Positions 51,651 through 60,856 are shown, numbered from the stretch's first letter. The stretch: 64,000 nucleotides of DNA from Amycolatopsis tolypomycina (GCF_900105945.1 NZ_FNSO01000004.1:124001-188000), one strand, 5' to 3'. Program-made: numbers and translations. The notes: a model not told the origin generated them from the sequence alone.

Positions 51651-52430
51651 GTGGGAGAGTTCGTAACACTGGAGGTCAAGGACGGGGTCGGCACGATCCG
51701 GCTCGACCGGCCGCCGGTCAACGCCCTGAACGCCCAGGTCACCGCCGAATTCGCCGAGCTGGCGAAGGAGACGGCCGAGCGTGACGACATCCGCGCGGTG
51801 ATCCTCTACGGCGGCGAGAAGACCTTCGCCGGCGGCGCGGACATCAAGGAGATGGCCGCCCGCAGCTACCCGGAGATCGCGAAGTTCGGCGCCACCCTCA
51901 CGGGCACGGTCGCGGCCATCGCGAACATCCCGAAGCCGGTCGTCGCCGCCATCACCGGGTACGCCCTCGGCGGCGGCCTCGAGCTGGCCCTGGCCGCCGA
52001 CTGGCGGGTTGCGGGCGACAACGTCAAGGTCGGCCAGCCCGAGATCCAGCTCGGTGTCATCCCCGGCGCGGGCGGCACGCAGCGCCTGGCCCGGCTGATC
52101 GGGCCGAGCAAGACCAAGGACCTCGTCTACACGGGACGGTTCGTCAAGGCCGAAGAGGCGCTGCAGCTGGGGATCGTCGACCAGGTCGTCGCTCCGGACG
52201 ACGTCTACGCGGCCGCGCACAAGTGGGCCGCCCAGTTCGCGAACGGTCCCGCGATCGCGCTGCGCGCGGCGAAGGCGGCCATCGACGGCGGCCTCGACAT
52301 GGACCTGGAGAACGCGCTCAAGCTCGAATCGCACCTGTTCGCCGCCCTCTGGGCGACCGAAGACCAGCAGAACGGCATGAAGTCGTTCATCGAAAACGGG
52401 CCCGGCAAGGCCACTTTCGAAGGGAAATGA
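51651..52430 (+). CDS. Enoyl-CoA hydratase/isomerase family protein
   Basis: The 259-aa crotonase-fold protein hydrates trans-2-enoyl-CoA in beta-oxidation. The oxyanion segment is KTFAGGADIKEMA. Both catalytic Glu positions of true hydratases are visible, in GGGLELALAADWR and GQPEIQLGVIPGAGGTQRL. The GTG at 51651 lies six bases after GAGGAGG, while the ATG at 51645 directly abuts that site and is unlikely. Two methyltransferase genes follow on the same strand after short gaps. Confidence 0.93.
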   Translation: MGEFVTLEVKDGVGTIRLDRPPVNALNAQVTAEFAELAKETAERDDIRAVILYGGEKTFAGGADIKEMAARSYPEIAKFGATLTGTVAAIANIPKPVVAAITGYALGGGLELALAADWRVAGDNVKVGQPEIQLGVIPGAGGTQRLARLIGPSKTKDLVYTGRFVKAEEALQLGIVDQVVAPDDVYAAAHKWAAQFANGPAIALRAAKAAIDGGLDMDLENALKLESHLFAALWATEDQQNGMKSFIENGPGKATFEGK

Positions 52431-52434
52431 CGCC

Positions 52435-53400
52435 TTGACCGACGTGAACGACCCGGCGCCGAACCCGCACGCCACCGCCGAGGAGGTCCAGGCGGCCTAC
52501 GCCGACCCCAAGCTGGCGAACGTGCTCTACCACGACTGGGAAGCCGGCACCTACGACGAGAAGTGGTCGATCTCGTACGACGAGCGCTGCATCTCCTACG
52601 CCACCGACGTGTTCAACGCCGTCGCGGGCGAGGACGGCCAGCCCTACCAGCACGCGATGGAGCTGGGCAGCGGCACCGGCTTCTTCCTGCTGAACCTGAT
52701 GCAGGGCGGCGTCGCCAAGAAGGGGTCGGTCACCGACCTCTCGCCCGGCATGGTCCAGGTCGCGCTGCGCAACGCCGAGAAGCTCGGCCTCGACGTCGAC
52801 GGCCGGGTCGCCGACGCCGAGCGCATCCCGTACGACGACAACACGTTCGACCTGGTGGTCGGGCACGCGGTGCTGCACCACATCCCGGACGTCCAGGCGG
52901 CGTTCCGCGAGGTGCTGCGCGTGCTCAAGCCGGGCGGCCGGTTCGTCTTCGCCGGCGAGCCGACCAAGGTCGGCGACTTCTACGCCCGCAAGCTCGGCCA
53001 GTTCACCTGGTTCCTGACGACCCGCGTGACGAAGCTGCCGGCGCTGCGCGGCTGGCGGCGTCCGCAGTCCGAACTGGACGAGTCGTCGCGTGCCGCCGCC
53101 CTCGAAGCTGTCGTGGACATCCACACTTTCGACCCGTCGGAGCTGGAGTCGTGGGCCCGCGGGGCCGGCGCCCAGGACGTCCGCGCGGTCACCGAGGAGT
53201 TCGCCGCGGCGCTCGCGGGCTGGCCGATCCGGACGTTCGAAGCCGCGGTGCCGTCGGAGAAGCTGACCGTGCGCTGGCGGCTGTTCGCCTACCACCTGTG
53301 GCTGCGGCTGTCCGCCGTGGACAAGAAGGTGCTCTCGAAGATCCTGCCGCGGGAGCTGTTCTACAACGTCATGATCACCGGGACCAAGCGGCCGTCCTGA
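52435..53400 (+). CDS. Class I SAM-dependent methyltransferase
   Basis: A 321-aa methyltransferase. The SAM motif I is AMELGSGTGFFLLNLMQG (near residues 75-92), motif II is VGHAVLHHIPDVQ and the post-motif LRVLKPGGRFVFAGEP. The C-terminal 100 residues form an additional helical region. The start is TTG at 52435, which follows AGGGA with long spacing; GTG 52444 is an alternative. It is 4 bases after the hydratase stop, so it is probably in the same transcript. The substrate cannot be told from the sequence. Confidence 0.88.
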   Translation: MTDVNDPAPNPHATAEEVQAAYADPKLANVLYHDWEAGTYDEKWSISYDERCISYATDVFNAVAGEDGQPYQHAMELGSGTGFFLLNLMQGGVAKKGSVTDLSPGMVQVALRNAEKLGLDVDGRVADAERIPYDDNTFDLVVGHAVLHHIPDVQAAFREVLRVLKPGGRFVFAGEPTKVGDFYARKLGQFTWFLTTRVTKLPALRGWRRPQSELDESSRAAALEAVVDIHTFDPSELESWARGAGAQDVRAVTEEFAAALAGWPIRTFEAAVPSEKLTVRWRLFAYHLWLRLSAVDKKVLSKILPRELFYNVMITGTKRPS

Positions 53401-53401
53401 G

Positions 53402-54568
53402 TTGGGTTATTCGTTCAGCCTCGGCGACGTCGCCTACCTGCGTTCCGGCGCGGGGACGGCGGCGCTCGCCGAGGTTTCGGCGCTGCCGCTGACCGACCCG
53501 ATCGCGTCGGTCGCGGCCGTCCGCCGTCTCGTGGGCTCGGAGCACGCGGCCGCTGTCCTGGAAACCGTGCTGCTGCGGCGGAAAGCCGTCGGCAAGCTGT
53601 CCGGTGTGGACTGGCTGTTCACCTCCGACGCGCTCCAGCAGGCGAGCGCGTCGGTCGTCGCGCGGCACCGGGCGGCCCGGCTGGCGGGTCTCGACGTCCA
53701 CGACGTCACCTGCTCGGTGGGCGCGGACCTCGTCGAAATCGCGCGGGTGGCGCGGCTCGCGGTGGGGTCCGATGTGGACCCGGTGCGGCTGGAAATGGCC
53801 CGGCACAACGGGACTTTGTCGGGTGTCGCGTTCGGACTCGCGCGCGCCGACGCCCTGCGTCCGGTCAGCCGGTCCGGGGTCGTCGTCGCGGACCCGGCCC
53901 GGCGCGACTCCGCCGGCCGCCGGGCGTGGAAACCCGCCGACTTCGCCCCGCCGCTGGACGGATTGGTCGAGGCCTATCCGGGGCGGCCCTTGTCCGTGAA
54001 GTGCGCGCCCGGCCTCGACTTCGCGCTCACGCCGTGGGCCGAGGAAGTCGAACTGGTGTCCCTGGACGGCCAGGTCCGCGAATCCTGCCTCTGGCGGGGC
54101 CTGGGCACCGGCGTCACCCGCCGGGCGACCGTGCTGCGCTCGGACGGGACACAGTGGACGGTCACCGACGCCGAACCGGACGAACTGCCCACCCGGGACC
54201 CGGGGGAGTGGATCGTCGACCCCGACGGCGCCGTCATCCGGGCCGGGCTGGTCCGCCACTACGCGGCGCGCCACGGGTTGTGGCAGCTCGACGAACGCAT
54301 CGCGTACTTGACCGGGGACACGCCGCCGCCGGGCGTGCGGGCGTTCCGCGTCCTGGAGCACGGGCCGTACACCGAGAAGGCCCTGAAGGCCGTCCTCAAG
54401 CGACACGACGTCGGACGGCTGGAAATCCTGGTGCGCGGCCTGGACATCGACCCGGACGCGCTGCGGCGGCGGCTGAAACCGCGTGGCGGCGCGGAGGCGT
54501 CGGTGGTGCTGACGCGGATCGGCCGGTCGCCCGTCGCGTTCCTGTGCCGCGCGGAAAGAATCAACTGA
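53402..54568 (+). CDS. Methyltransferase with THUMP-like C-terminal domain
   Basis: A 388-aa protein with a Rossmann methyltransferase core: DVHDVTCSVGADLVEIAR carries motif I, GSDVDPVRLEMAR motif II and VVVADPARRDSAGRR the catalytic DPxR loop seen in RNA methyltransferase relatives. The C-terminal 80 residues (RAFRVLEHGPYTEKALKAVL to RRRLKPRG) match the THUMP-like domain, so an RNA target is plausible. The TTG start lies two bases after the upstream stop, so it is probably translationally coupled. Confidence 0.87.
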   Translation: MGYSFSLGDVAYLRSGAGTAALAEVSALPLTDPIASVAAVRRLVGSEHAAAVLETVLLRRKAVGKLSGVDWLFTSDALQQASASVVARHRAARLAGLDVHDVTCSVGADLVEIARVARLAVGSDVDPVRLEMARHNGTLSGVAFGLARADALRPVSRSGVVVADPARRDSAGRRAWKPADFAPPLDGLVEAYPGRPLSVKCAPGLDFALTPWAEEVELVSLDGQVRESCLWRGLGTGVTRRATVLRSDGTQWTVTDAEPDELPTRDPGEWIVDPDGAVIRAGLVRHYAARHGLWQLDERIAYLTGDTPPPGVRAFRVLEHGPYTEKALKAVLKRHDVGRLEILVRGLDIDPDALRRRLKPRGGAEASVVLTRIGRSPVAFLCRAERIN

Positions 54569-54649
54569 ACGGAAACTTTCGAGGGGTGGAACTCCGGGTG
54601 AACGTGACGTAGGTTCCCCGGGTCGTCAAGTTCCACTGGAGGGTTCGCC

Positions 54650-55414
54650 GTGTCCGGAAAATGGTCAAGTCTCGTCAAGCTCGCCGCCGCCGCGGCCATC
54701 GGCGCCACCGTCGCCTCCGGGGCCACCGCGCTGGCCGGATCCGACGAGTCCACCGCCGCCCGCTCGAAGGAGCCGGCCAACATCGGCCAGGTCAAGCTGG
54801 ACGTCAAGGCGTACTACGGCGACTACCTCGACGCCGCGGGCAAACACCACTATTCGGACACCAGCCAGTTCGTGAAGGACACCACCCGGATCGTCGCGGA
54901 CGCGAAGCGCTACCTGCAGCAGTCGCTGGGCCGGGTGAAGAACCCGGCGGTCGTGCTGGACGTCGACGACACGTCCGAGGTCACCTACGGCTGGGAGGCC
55001 GACAACGACTTCGGCTTCGACCCGGTCAAGCAGCAGCAGGCCATCGACAACGGCACGTTCGTGGCGAACAAGCCGGTGCTGGAGCTGGCCAACTGGGCGG
55101 CGCAGCACGGCGTCAAGGTGTACTTCCTGACCGGCCGCAACGAGTTCCAGGGCCCGCAGTCGCTGAAGAACCTGGCCAACGAGGGCTTCCCGGCCCCGGC
55201 GGGCGCGTTCTTCAAGCCGAAGACGACCGCGCCGGACTACCTGCCGTGCGGCCTGACCTGCACCACCGTCCAGTACAAGTCGGGCACGCGGGCGCACATC
55301 GAGGCGACCGGCGCGAAGATCGTGCTGAACCTCGGTGACCAGTTCAGCGACCTCGAAGGCGGCTACGCGCTGCGACCGGTCAAGCTGCCGAACCCGATGT
55401 ACTACCTGCCCTGA
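54650..55414 (+). CDS. Secreted HAD-superfamily acid phosphatase
   Basis: The 254-aa protein begins with an export signal of about 30 residues (LAAAAAIGATVASGATALAG). The HAD domain has the nucleophile motif VVLDVDDTSEVTYG (the two Asp residues of DxD), motif II in VYFLTGRNEF and the acidic motif near NLGDQFSDLEGG. This is the pattern of plant-type/class B acid phosphatases. GTG 54650 follows TGGAGGG. It scavenges phosphate outside the cell; the substrate range is unknown. Confidence 0.92.
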   Translation: MSGKWSSLVKLAAAAAIGATVASGATALAGSDESTAARSKEPANIGQVKLDVKAYYGDYLDAAGKHHYSDTSQFVKDTTRIVADAKRYLQQSLGRVKNPAVVLDVDDTSEVTYGWEADNDFGFDPVKQQQAIDNGTFVANKPVLELANWAAQHGVKVYFLTGRNEFQGPQSLKNLANEGFPAPAGAFFKPKTTAPDYLPCGLTCTTVQYKSGTRAHIEATGAKIVLNLGDQFSDLEGGYALRPVKLPNPMYYLP

Positions 55415-55485
55415 CTTCGCGCGGGCGGAATATCGGGCGGGCCCGGCTTGCTGCTCCTGGTACACAGGAGTCTGAGGGAGCTGAC

Positions 55486-55863
55486 ATGGCGAAGAAGGTT
55501 CTGCAGCCGGGCCCGGACCACCCGATCACCGTCGAGCCGACCAAGGCGCGCGTGGTGGTCAAGGCGGGTGGGCGCGTCATCGCGGACAGCCGCAATGCGT
55601 TCACCCTGCAGGAATCCACGTACCCGGCGGTCCAGTACATCCCCCTGGCGGACGTCGACGCGGCCGTGCTCGAACGGACCGACCACGAGACGTACTGCCC
55701 GTACAAGGGCGAGGCGAGCTACTACTCGCTCGACGCGGGCGAGGTGCGGGCCGAGAACGCGGTCTGGACGTACGAGAAGCCGTACGACGCGGTCGCGCCG
55801 ATCAAGGACCACGTCGCGTTCTACCCGGACGTCGTCGATTCGATCGAGCTGGTCGAAGACTGA
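55486..55863 (+). CDS. DUF427 family protein
   Basis: The 125-aa protein is a typical single-domain DUF427: GPDHPITVEPTKARVVVKAG, YPAVQYIPLADVD, RTDHETYCPYKGEASYYS and NAVWTYEKPYDAVAPIKDHVAFYPD, with the conserved CPYKG Cys. Structures of relatives show a small beta-tent fold, and the function is unknown (family knowledge). The ATG follows GAGGGAGC. It precedes the GNAT gene on the same strand but has its own spacing. Confidence 0.93.
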   Translation: MAKKVLQPGPDHPITVEPTKARVVVKAGGRVIADSRNAFTLQESTYPAVQYIPLADVDAAVLERTDHETYCPYKGEASYYSLDAGEVRAENAVWTYEKPYDAVAPIKDHVAFYPDVVDSIELVED

Positions 55864-55894
55864 GGGAACCGCCGGCGTCACTAGACTGGCGGCG

Positions 55895-56413
55895 GTGTTG
55901 ATCACCACGGAGAGGCTCACGCTGCACGCGTGGTCCGAAGATTTCTTCGACGACCTGTTCGCCATGGCCCAGCTCCCCGAGACGGTCCGTTACGTGGGAA
56001 CCGGCGAGCCGTGGAGCCACGAGTACGCGCTGGCCAAGCACCGCGCAACGCTGGCGCACTGGGCAGAGCACGGCTACGGCTGGTTCGCGGTCTCGGCGGC
56101 GCCGGGCACGTTCGACGGAGTGGTGTCACTGGTCCGGCGCACCGCCACGGAATCGGGTCTCGGCCTCCCGGCGGTGGAGATGGGCTGGTGGATCGCACCA
56201 TCGGGCTGGGGCCGCGGCTACGCAACGGAAGCAACGACGGCGGTGCGGGACAAGGCATTCGAGTCAGGCTGGGCAGACCGGCTACTGGCGGTGTACGAGC
56301 CGGTCAACGAACCGTCGGGCCGGGTGGTGGAGAAACTCGGGTTCACACCGCACAGCAGGTTCGTGCTGGACGGCCGGGTGGAGCAGCGAGCGGTCCTGGA
56401 GCGCCCCAGCTGA
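55895..56413 (+). CDS. GNAT-family N-acetyltransferase (RimJ/RimL type)
   Basis: The 172-aa protein starts with the RimJ/RimL pattern ITTERLTLHAWSEDFFDDL and ends in motif A/B elements: MGWWIAPSGWGRGYATEATTA binds acetyl-CoA, and VYEPVNEPSGRVVEKLGFTP is the typical terminal segment. TAGACT (55882-55887) lies seven bases before the GTG start, so the mRNA is probably leaderless. The acceptor could be a ribosomal protein N-terminus or a small amine; this is not decidable here. Confidence 0.9.
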   Translation: MLITTERLTLHAWSEDFFDDLFAMAQLPETVRYVGTGEPWSHEYALAKHRATLAHWAEHGYGWFAVSAAPGTFDGVVSLVRRTATESGLGLPAVEMGWWIAPSGWGRGYATEATTAVRDKAFESGWADRLLAVYEPVNEPSGRVVEKLGFTPHSRFVLDGRVEQRAVLERPS

Positions 56414-56481
56414 CCGGAGTTGCCCACAGCCGGCACCGGTTGTGGGCAACTCCGGCCGCGACCACCGGCAGCGCCGGAAAC

Positions 56482-56503
56482 TGTCAGTGGTCGCCGGTAG
56501 CGT
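56482..56503 (+). promoter_or_regulatory. Orphan promoter matching the PafBC-type DNA-damage motif
   Basis: TGTCAGTG, eight bases, TAGCGT: an exact match to TGTCRGTG-N8-TANNNT. It is followed by the same GGAAGACGGGGG block as the copy at 49496. No rightward gene follows; the 34-bp tandem array starts 20 bases downstream. Confidence 0.5.
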
Positions 56504-56522
56504 GGAAGACGGGGGGCGCCCC

Positions 56523-56658
56523 CGCGGCCGGGGTGGATTGCGGCGAAGTCGTCACCCGCGGCCGGGGTGGATTGCGGCGAAGTCGTCATCCGCGGCCGGG
56601 GCGGGTGGCGGCGAAGTCGTCACCCGCGGCCGGGGTAGGTTTCGGTGAAGTCGTCACG
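56523..56658. repeat. Four 34-bp tandem units
   Basis: Units begin with CGCGGCCGGGG at 56523, 56557, 56591 and 56625, exactly 34 bp apart. The last runs over the stop codon of the convergent monooxygenase gene. A period of 34 is not a multiple of three, so it is not a coding repeat. Confidence 0.9.
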
Positions 56659-58102
56659 CCGAGGCGGGCACCGGAACATCGCCGACCCACCGGTGCACCG
56701 CCTCGGCCAGCCCCGTGTCACCGGAGTCGCGCGTGCCCACCCAGGCGACGTGCCCGTCCGGCCGCAGCAGCACCGCGTCGATGCCCGAAGTGTCCGCAGT
56801 ATCCAAAGTGGACGCCATCACCACCGCAACCCCCGCCGACCACGCGCCGAACGCTCCCGAGGAAGTCAGGTCCACCAGCACCGGCCGCCCGGCGTGCAGC
56901 AGCTTCGCCAGGTGCGTCTCCGCTCCCGACACCCGCAGCGGCACGTCCGGCGCCAGCCGGCCCAGCCACGCGTGCCCGCCCGGCTCGTAACACGCGTCCA
57001 GCCCCGTGATGATCTCCGCCAGCGCCCGGTTGCCCGCCGGGTGCGCGGCCACGCGGCGCATCAGGTCCGCCCACGGCTCCGCGCCCGCTTCCTCCAATGC
57101 CACCTGCGCCTGCGTGTTCGCCAGGATCCGGGCGCCCGCTGCGTGGCGCTCGTCGTGGTAGGTGTCCAGGAGGCCATCTGGGGCCGTTCCGTGCACCGTG
57201 GCCGCCAGTTTCCAGCCGAGGTTGAACGCGTCGTCGAGGGCGACGTTCACGCCGATCGCGCCGGCCGGCGGGTGGATGTGGGCCGCGTCGCCCGCCAGCA
57301 GCACCCGGTCTTCGCGGTACCGCGCGGCCAGGCGCGCGGCGTTGCCGAACCGGGTCAGCCAGCGCGGTGCGCGCAGCTCGACGTGCCCGCCGAGCGCCGT
57401 GTCCACCTGCTCCTGCAGGCGTTCCAGCGTGACAGGCGTGTCCTTGTCCGACGGCGGGTCGTCCTCGCGGACCACGATCCGGACGTACCCGGGCCGCGGG
57501 ATGACGAACACGCTCCGCCCGTCCGGCCCGGCCGAAGGCCCGTACGGCAGCTCGCATTCGACGTCCCCGAGCAGCGCGTACCAGCGCGCGTCCACCCCGG
57601 GGAACTCGATGCCCGCCTGCTTGCGCACCGTGCTGCGGCCGCCGTCGCAGCCCACCAGGTACCGCGCGCGAATGTCTAGTCCATTGTGGATGGACGCCGT
57701 CACGCCGTCGCCGTCCTGCCTGAACGACCGCAGTTCGTGCCCGTGCAGGATTTCCACGCCGAGCTCCCGCGCACGCGCCTCCAGCACCTCCTCGACGCGG
57801 GTTTGCGGGATGCCCAGCGAGAACGGGTGGTCGGTCGCCGTGCCGTCGAGCAGGAGCGGGTCGGGCAGGCCGGTGACCGGCGCGATCGGCACCCGGTGGC
57901 CCTCGGCCACGAGCCCTTCCGCCAGGCCGCGGCGGGCCAGCAGATCCAGTGAACGCGAGTTGAGGTTGAAGCCGCGGCAGTACGGCGGCCGCTCCGGCAG
58001 GCGTTCGACGATCGTGGTGCGGACGCCAGCCAGCGCGAGCTCCGCGGCGAGCAGCAGGCCGGCCGGACCGGCGCCGGCGACGAGGACGTCGGGATCGGAC
58101 AT
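56654..58102 (-). CDS. FAD-dependent aromatic-type monooxygenase (group A)
   Basis: A 482-aa flavoprotein monooxygenase of the PHBH/Rox/polyketide-hydroxylase class. It has the dinucleotide loop DVLVAGAGPAGLLLAAELA, the central [14 protein letters not shown] (DG motif) and [21 protein letters not shown] (GD motif). The C-terminal thioredoxin-like tail ends DAVLLRPDGHVAWVGTRD. It is paralogous to the Rox-like gene at 62130-63572 but lacks that protein's diagnostic C-terminal block. A PadR regulator gene directly upstream on the same strand suggests inducible expression. The substrate is unknown. Confidence 0.92.
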   Translation of the reverse strand: MSDPDVLVAGAGPAGLLLAAELALAGVRTTIVERLPERPPYCRGFNLNSRSLDLLARRGLAEGLVAEGHRVPIAPVTGLPDPLLLDGTATDHPFSLGIPQTRVEEVLEARARELGVEILHGHELRSFRQDGDGVTASIHNGLDIRARYLVGCDGGRSTVRKQAGIEFPGVDARWYALLGDVECELPYGPSAGPDGRSVFVIPRPGYVRIVVREDDPPSDKDTPVTLERLQEQVDTALGGHVELRAPRWLTRFGNAARLAARYREDRVLLAGDAAHIHPPAGAIGVNVALDDAFNLGWKLAATVHGTAPDGLLDTYHDERHAAGARILANTQAQVALEEAGAEPWADLMRRVAAHPAGNRALAEIITGLDACYEPGGHAWLGRLAPDVPLRVSGAETHLAKLLHAGRPVLVDLTSSGAFGAWSAGVAVVMASTLDTADTSGIDAVLLRPDGHVAWVGTRDSGDTGLAEAVHRWVGDVPVPASA

Positions 58103-58111
58103 GGTTTCCCC

Positions 58112-58687
58112 TCAGGAGTTTTCGGGCCACGGCAGGGAGCCGGACCGGATTTCGGCGGCCGTGCGGCGCGCCCAGTCGAGCTCCGCGCGCCAGGCGTGCT
58201 GGGCGAACTCGACCTCGATCATGAACAGCCGCGGCATGCCCTTGCCGACGGTTTCGGCTAGCGCGGTGTCGGCGCCGTCGATGCGTTCGGCGAGGTGGCG
58301 GGCGCGTTCCTCCAGCGCGTCGGCGGCCCGCTCCGGGCCGAGCGCGCCGAGGTAGCTCACCGCCGCGACGAACTTCGCGTACTCCGCGACCGGTTCGCGG
58401 ACGAGCTCGTCGAGCCAGGCGACGAACTCCTGGTGCCCGAGTTCGGTGTGCGCGTAGACGGTCCGCTCCGGCCGGTTGCCGTCCCTGACCGTCTCGACGG
58501 GCTCGATCCAGCGGTGCTTCGCCAGCGCCTCCACGGTGTCGTAGAGCGAGCCCGGGTTGATCTTGAACGTCGAGTCCTTGTAGCGCTCGCGCAGCGTGGA
58601 CGCCATTTCGTACGGGTGCATCGGGCGTTCCAGCAGCAGCCCGAGCAGGGCCAGCGCGAGGGTGTTGCGGATCTTGCGTGACGGCAC
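58112..58687 (-). CDS. PadR-family regulator
   Basis: The 191-aa protein has the PadR winged helix (NTLALALLGLLLERPMHPYEM, INPGSLYDTVEALAKHRWIE) and a C-terminal coiled-coil dimerisation region. The GTG start follows AGGGAG. It is the first gene of the unit and probably controls the adjacent monooxygenase, 9 bases downstream, through the palindrome at 58702-58717 that overlaps its own -10. PadR proteins respond to phenolics or drugs (family knowledge). Confidence 0.93.
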   Translation of the reverse strand: MPSRKIRNTLALALLGLLLERPMHPYEMASTLRERYKDSTFKINPGSLYDTVEALAKHRWIEPVETVRDGNRPERTVYAHTELGHQEFVAWLDELVREPVAEYAKFVAAVSYLGALGPERAADALEERARHLAERIDGADTALAETVGKGMPRLFMIEVEFAQHAWRAELDWARRTAAEIRSGSLPWPENS

Positions 58688-58701
58688 TAGTCGCTCCCTA
58701 T

Positions 58702-58719
58702 TAGTCGGAACCGACTATA
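58702..58719 (-). promoter_or_regulatory. PadR-monooxygenase promoter and operator
   Basis: TAGTCGG, AA, CCGACTA (58702-58717) is a perfect 7-bp-arm inverted repeat. TATAGT (58714-58719), read leftwards, is a near-consensus -10 overlapping it. Repression by the adjacent PadR protein is the simplest reading. Confidence 0.7.
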
Positions 58720-58737
58720 CGACCGCCGTCAAGCCGG

Positions 58738-59507
58738 CTAGAAGCGCGTGTGCTCCAGCCAGTGGGTGAAGAGCGCCGCGTCGCCGGACACGGTGAGCCG
58801 CGGGTCGTCCGCGGCGATGCGCGCGGTGAGCGCGAGCAGCAGGTCGACGGCGCGGCCCTCGACGACGACGTCGGCATCACCGGTTTCCTCGCTCACCTCG
58901 ACCCCGGACGGCGTCCGCCGGGCCAGCCAGCCCGCCTCGGGATCGGTGGCGTGGAACAGCAGCGTCTCGCCGGTGCCTCGCAACGGCGTCCGGTCCAGCG
59001 CGGGTGCTGCAGCCGCGAGAAGACGGCCACCAGGTCCAGACCCTCGGCGATCCCGTCCGCGGCGAGATCGGCGTCGACGTCGTAAGGCGCGCCCGTCGCG
59101 AAGGTGGCGTCCGCGCGGTGGACGACCGTTTCGTGGGTGAGCCGCCGCGTCCAGAACCCGGCGCGCCGGTCGGGCGTCCACGTCGACGTCGGGGTTTCGG
59201 GGCCGACCTCGGTGACGGCGGCGACGAGCCGCTCCGCACCGTCGCGCAACCAGGCACCGAGGGTCTCGAACGCGGGCGGTTCGTCGATCGTGACGGCTTC
59301 GAAGGGTACGTAGCCCGTGGGCCGGCTCGCGATGATCGCGGCGGACTTGTGGTAGGCGACGCCGACGTGGCGGGTCAGGTCCCGCAGTGTCCACTCCGGA
59401 CACGTCGGGACGCGCACGTCCGGATCGGCGCCCGCGATCACCACGCTGAACAGGTCCGCTTCGGTGACGAGGGCGACGGCCAGCCGGTCGTGGCTCAAGG
59501 ACTTCAC
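58738..59507 (-). pseudogene. Mycothiol-dependent maleylpyruvate isomerase-family gene, frameshifted
   Basis: The N-terminal 170 codons (from GTG 59507) read as a DinB-fold mycothiol-enzyme relative: VPTCPEWTLRDLTRHVG with the metal-ligand His, and LTHETVVHRADATFA. The matching C-terminal part (LDRTPLRGTGETLLFHATD onwards, ending 58738) is in another frame. The shift lies in 58991-59006, where one missing G in CACCCGCGCTGG would restore the frame. Either the gene was recently inactivated or this is a sequencing error in a GC run. Function would be detoxification or isomerisation. Confidence 0.8.
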
Positions 59508-59624
59508 CCCACCACGGTAGGCCGCACGACGGCGGCCGTGGGGTCATGATCGGCTGCCCCGAAGACGACCTCCCCGGACCTGGACAAGGAGGAAGCCCGC
59601 GGCGAAGATCCGTAGGGTGGCGGG

Positions 59625-60785
59625 GTGACTGGGGAGTTGAAGCGGGCCCGGCTGGGCGTTTCCGTCGTGTTCGCCGTGTGCGGTGCCGCGTTCGCGACCT
59701 GGCTGGCGCGGGTGCCCGCGGTGCAGGAACGGCTCGGGCTGAGCACGGGCGAGCTGGCGACCGGCCTGTTCGGGCTCGCCGCCGGCTCGGTGCTGGCGCT
59801 GCTGGGCGCGGGCGCGCTGCTGACCCGGATCGGCAGCCGCGCGGCCGTGGTGCTCGGTGCCGTCGTGCTGTGCGCGGGCCTGCCGCTGGTCGCGCTCGCG
59901 TGGTCGGCGCCGGTGTTCTGCGCCGCGCTCGTCGTGCTCGGGGTGGGCAACAGCCTGCTCGACGTCGCGATGAACGCCCACGCCGCCCGCGTCGAGGAGG
60001 GCTACGACCGCCCGATCTTCGCCGGCTTCCACGCCTTCTGGAACATCGGCGGCCTCGCGGGCTCGGGCGTCGACGCGCTGATGGAAGCCGCGCGGGTCCC
60101 GGTGACCGTGCACTTCCCGGTCGCCGGCGCGGTGCTGCTGGCGGTGGCGCTGTGGGCGGCCCGCACCCGGTTCCTCGGCGGCGCCGACCGCGGCCAGGGC
60201 GGCGCGGCGTTCGCCTGGCCGAGCCGGGCGCTGGTGCCACTGGGCGTGATCGCCTTCTGCGGGTTCGTCGCGGAGGGCGCGGTCAACAGCTGGAGCGCGG
60301 TGTACCTCGCCGACGTCACCGGCGCGACGCCCGCGTTGGCCTCACTCGGCTACTTCGCCTTTTCGGGGACGATGATCGCGGTCCGCCTGGTCGCCGACCG
60401 CGTCGTGGCCCGGACGGGCGCGGTCCGCTTCGTCCGCGTCGCGGCGGCGGTCGCGGTGCTGGGCTTCGCCGTGGTCCTCGCGGTGCCGTGGCCGGTCGCG
60501 GTGGTGTTCGGGTTCGCGGTGGTCGGGCTCGGCGTGGCCGGGATCGTGCCGATCGCCTGGAGCGTGGCGAGCCGCAAGCAGGCGGACGCGCCGGCCCGCG
60601 CGGTGGCCGCCGTCGCGGCCTGCGGGTACCTGGGGTTCCTGGTCGAGCCGGTGCTGGTCGGCGCACTCGCCACCCACGTCGGCCTGCACTGGGCCCTGTC
60701 GTCGGCGGTCGCGGTCACCTTCGCGATCATCTTTCTCGCGCCGTCGCTGCGGGAATCCGCCCGCACGCGCGCTGGTTCGGCTTAG
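59625..60785 (+). CDS. MFS transporter
   Basis: A 386-aa major facilitator protein with about 12 helices. ATWLARVPAVQERLGLSTGEL, GSRAAVVLGAVVLCAG and FHAFWNIGGLAGSGVDALM match the YbjJ/fucose-permease-like branch found in many actinomycetes. The GTG at 59625 follows TAGGGT by 6 bases, so transcription is probably leaderless. It lies next to two degraded genes; the substrate is unknown, and export is as likely as import. Confidence 0.9.
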   Translation: MTGELKRARLGVSVVFAVCGAAFATWLARVPAVQERLGLSTGELATGLFGLAAGSVLALLGAGALLTRIGSRAAVVLGAVVLCAGLPLVALAWSAPVFCAALVVLGVGNSLLDVAMNAHAARVEEGYDRPIFAGFHAFWNIGGLAGSGVDALMEAARVPVTVHFPVAGAVLLAVALWAARTRFLGGADRGQGGAAFAWPSRALVPLGVIAFCGFVAEGAVNSWSAVYLADVTGATPALASLGYFAFSGTMIAVRLVADRVVARTGAVRFVRVAAAVAVLGFAVVLAVPWPVAVVFGFAVVGLGVAGIVPIAWSVASRKQADAPARAVAAVAACGYLGFLVEPVLVGALATHVGLHWALSSAVAVTFAIIFLAPSLRESARTRAGSA

Positions 60786-60856
60786 CCTCCGACGAGGGGT
60801 GCAGTGGGGAAGAAGCCGTTCGGATCGACACTGAATAGGCGGGGGAAGCCGAGTTC

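Noticed and set aside
56523..56658. CRISPR-like array or coding repeat
   Set aside because: The 34-bp units are directly adjacent without spacers, and a period of 34 shifts the frame at every unit.
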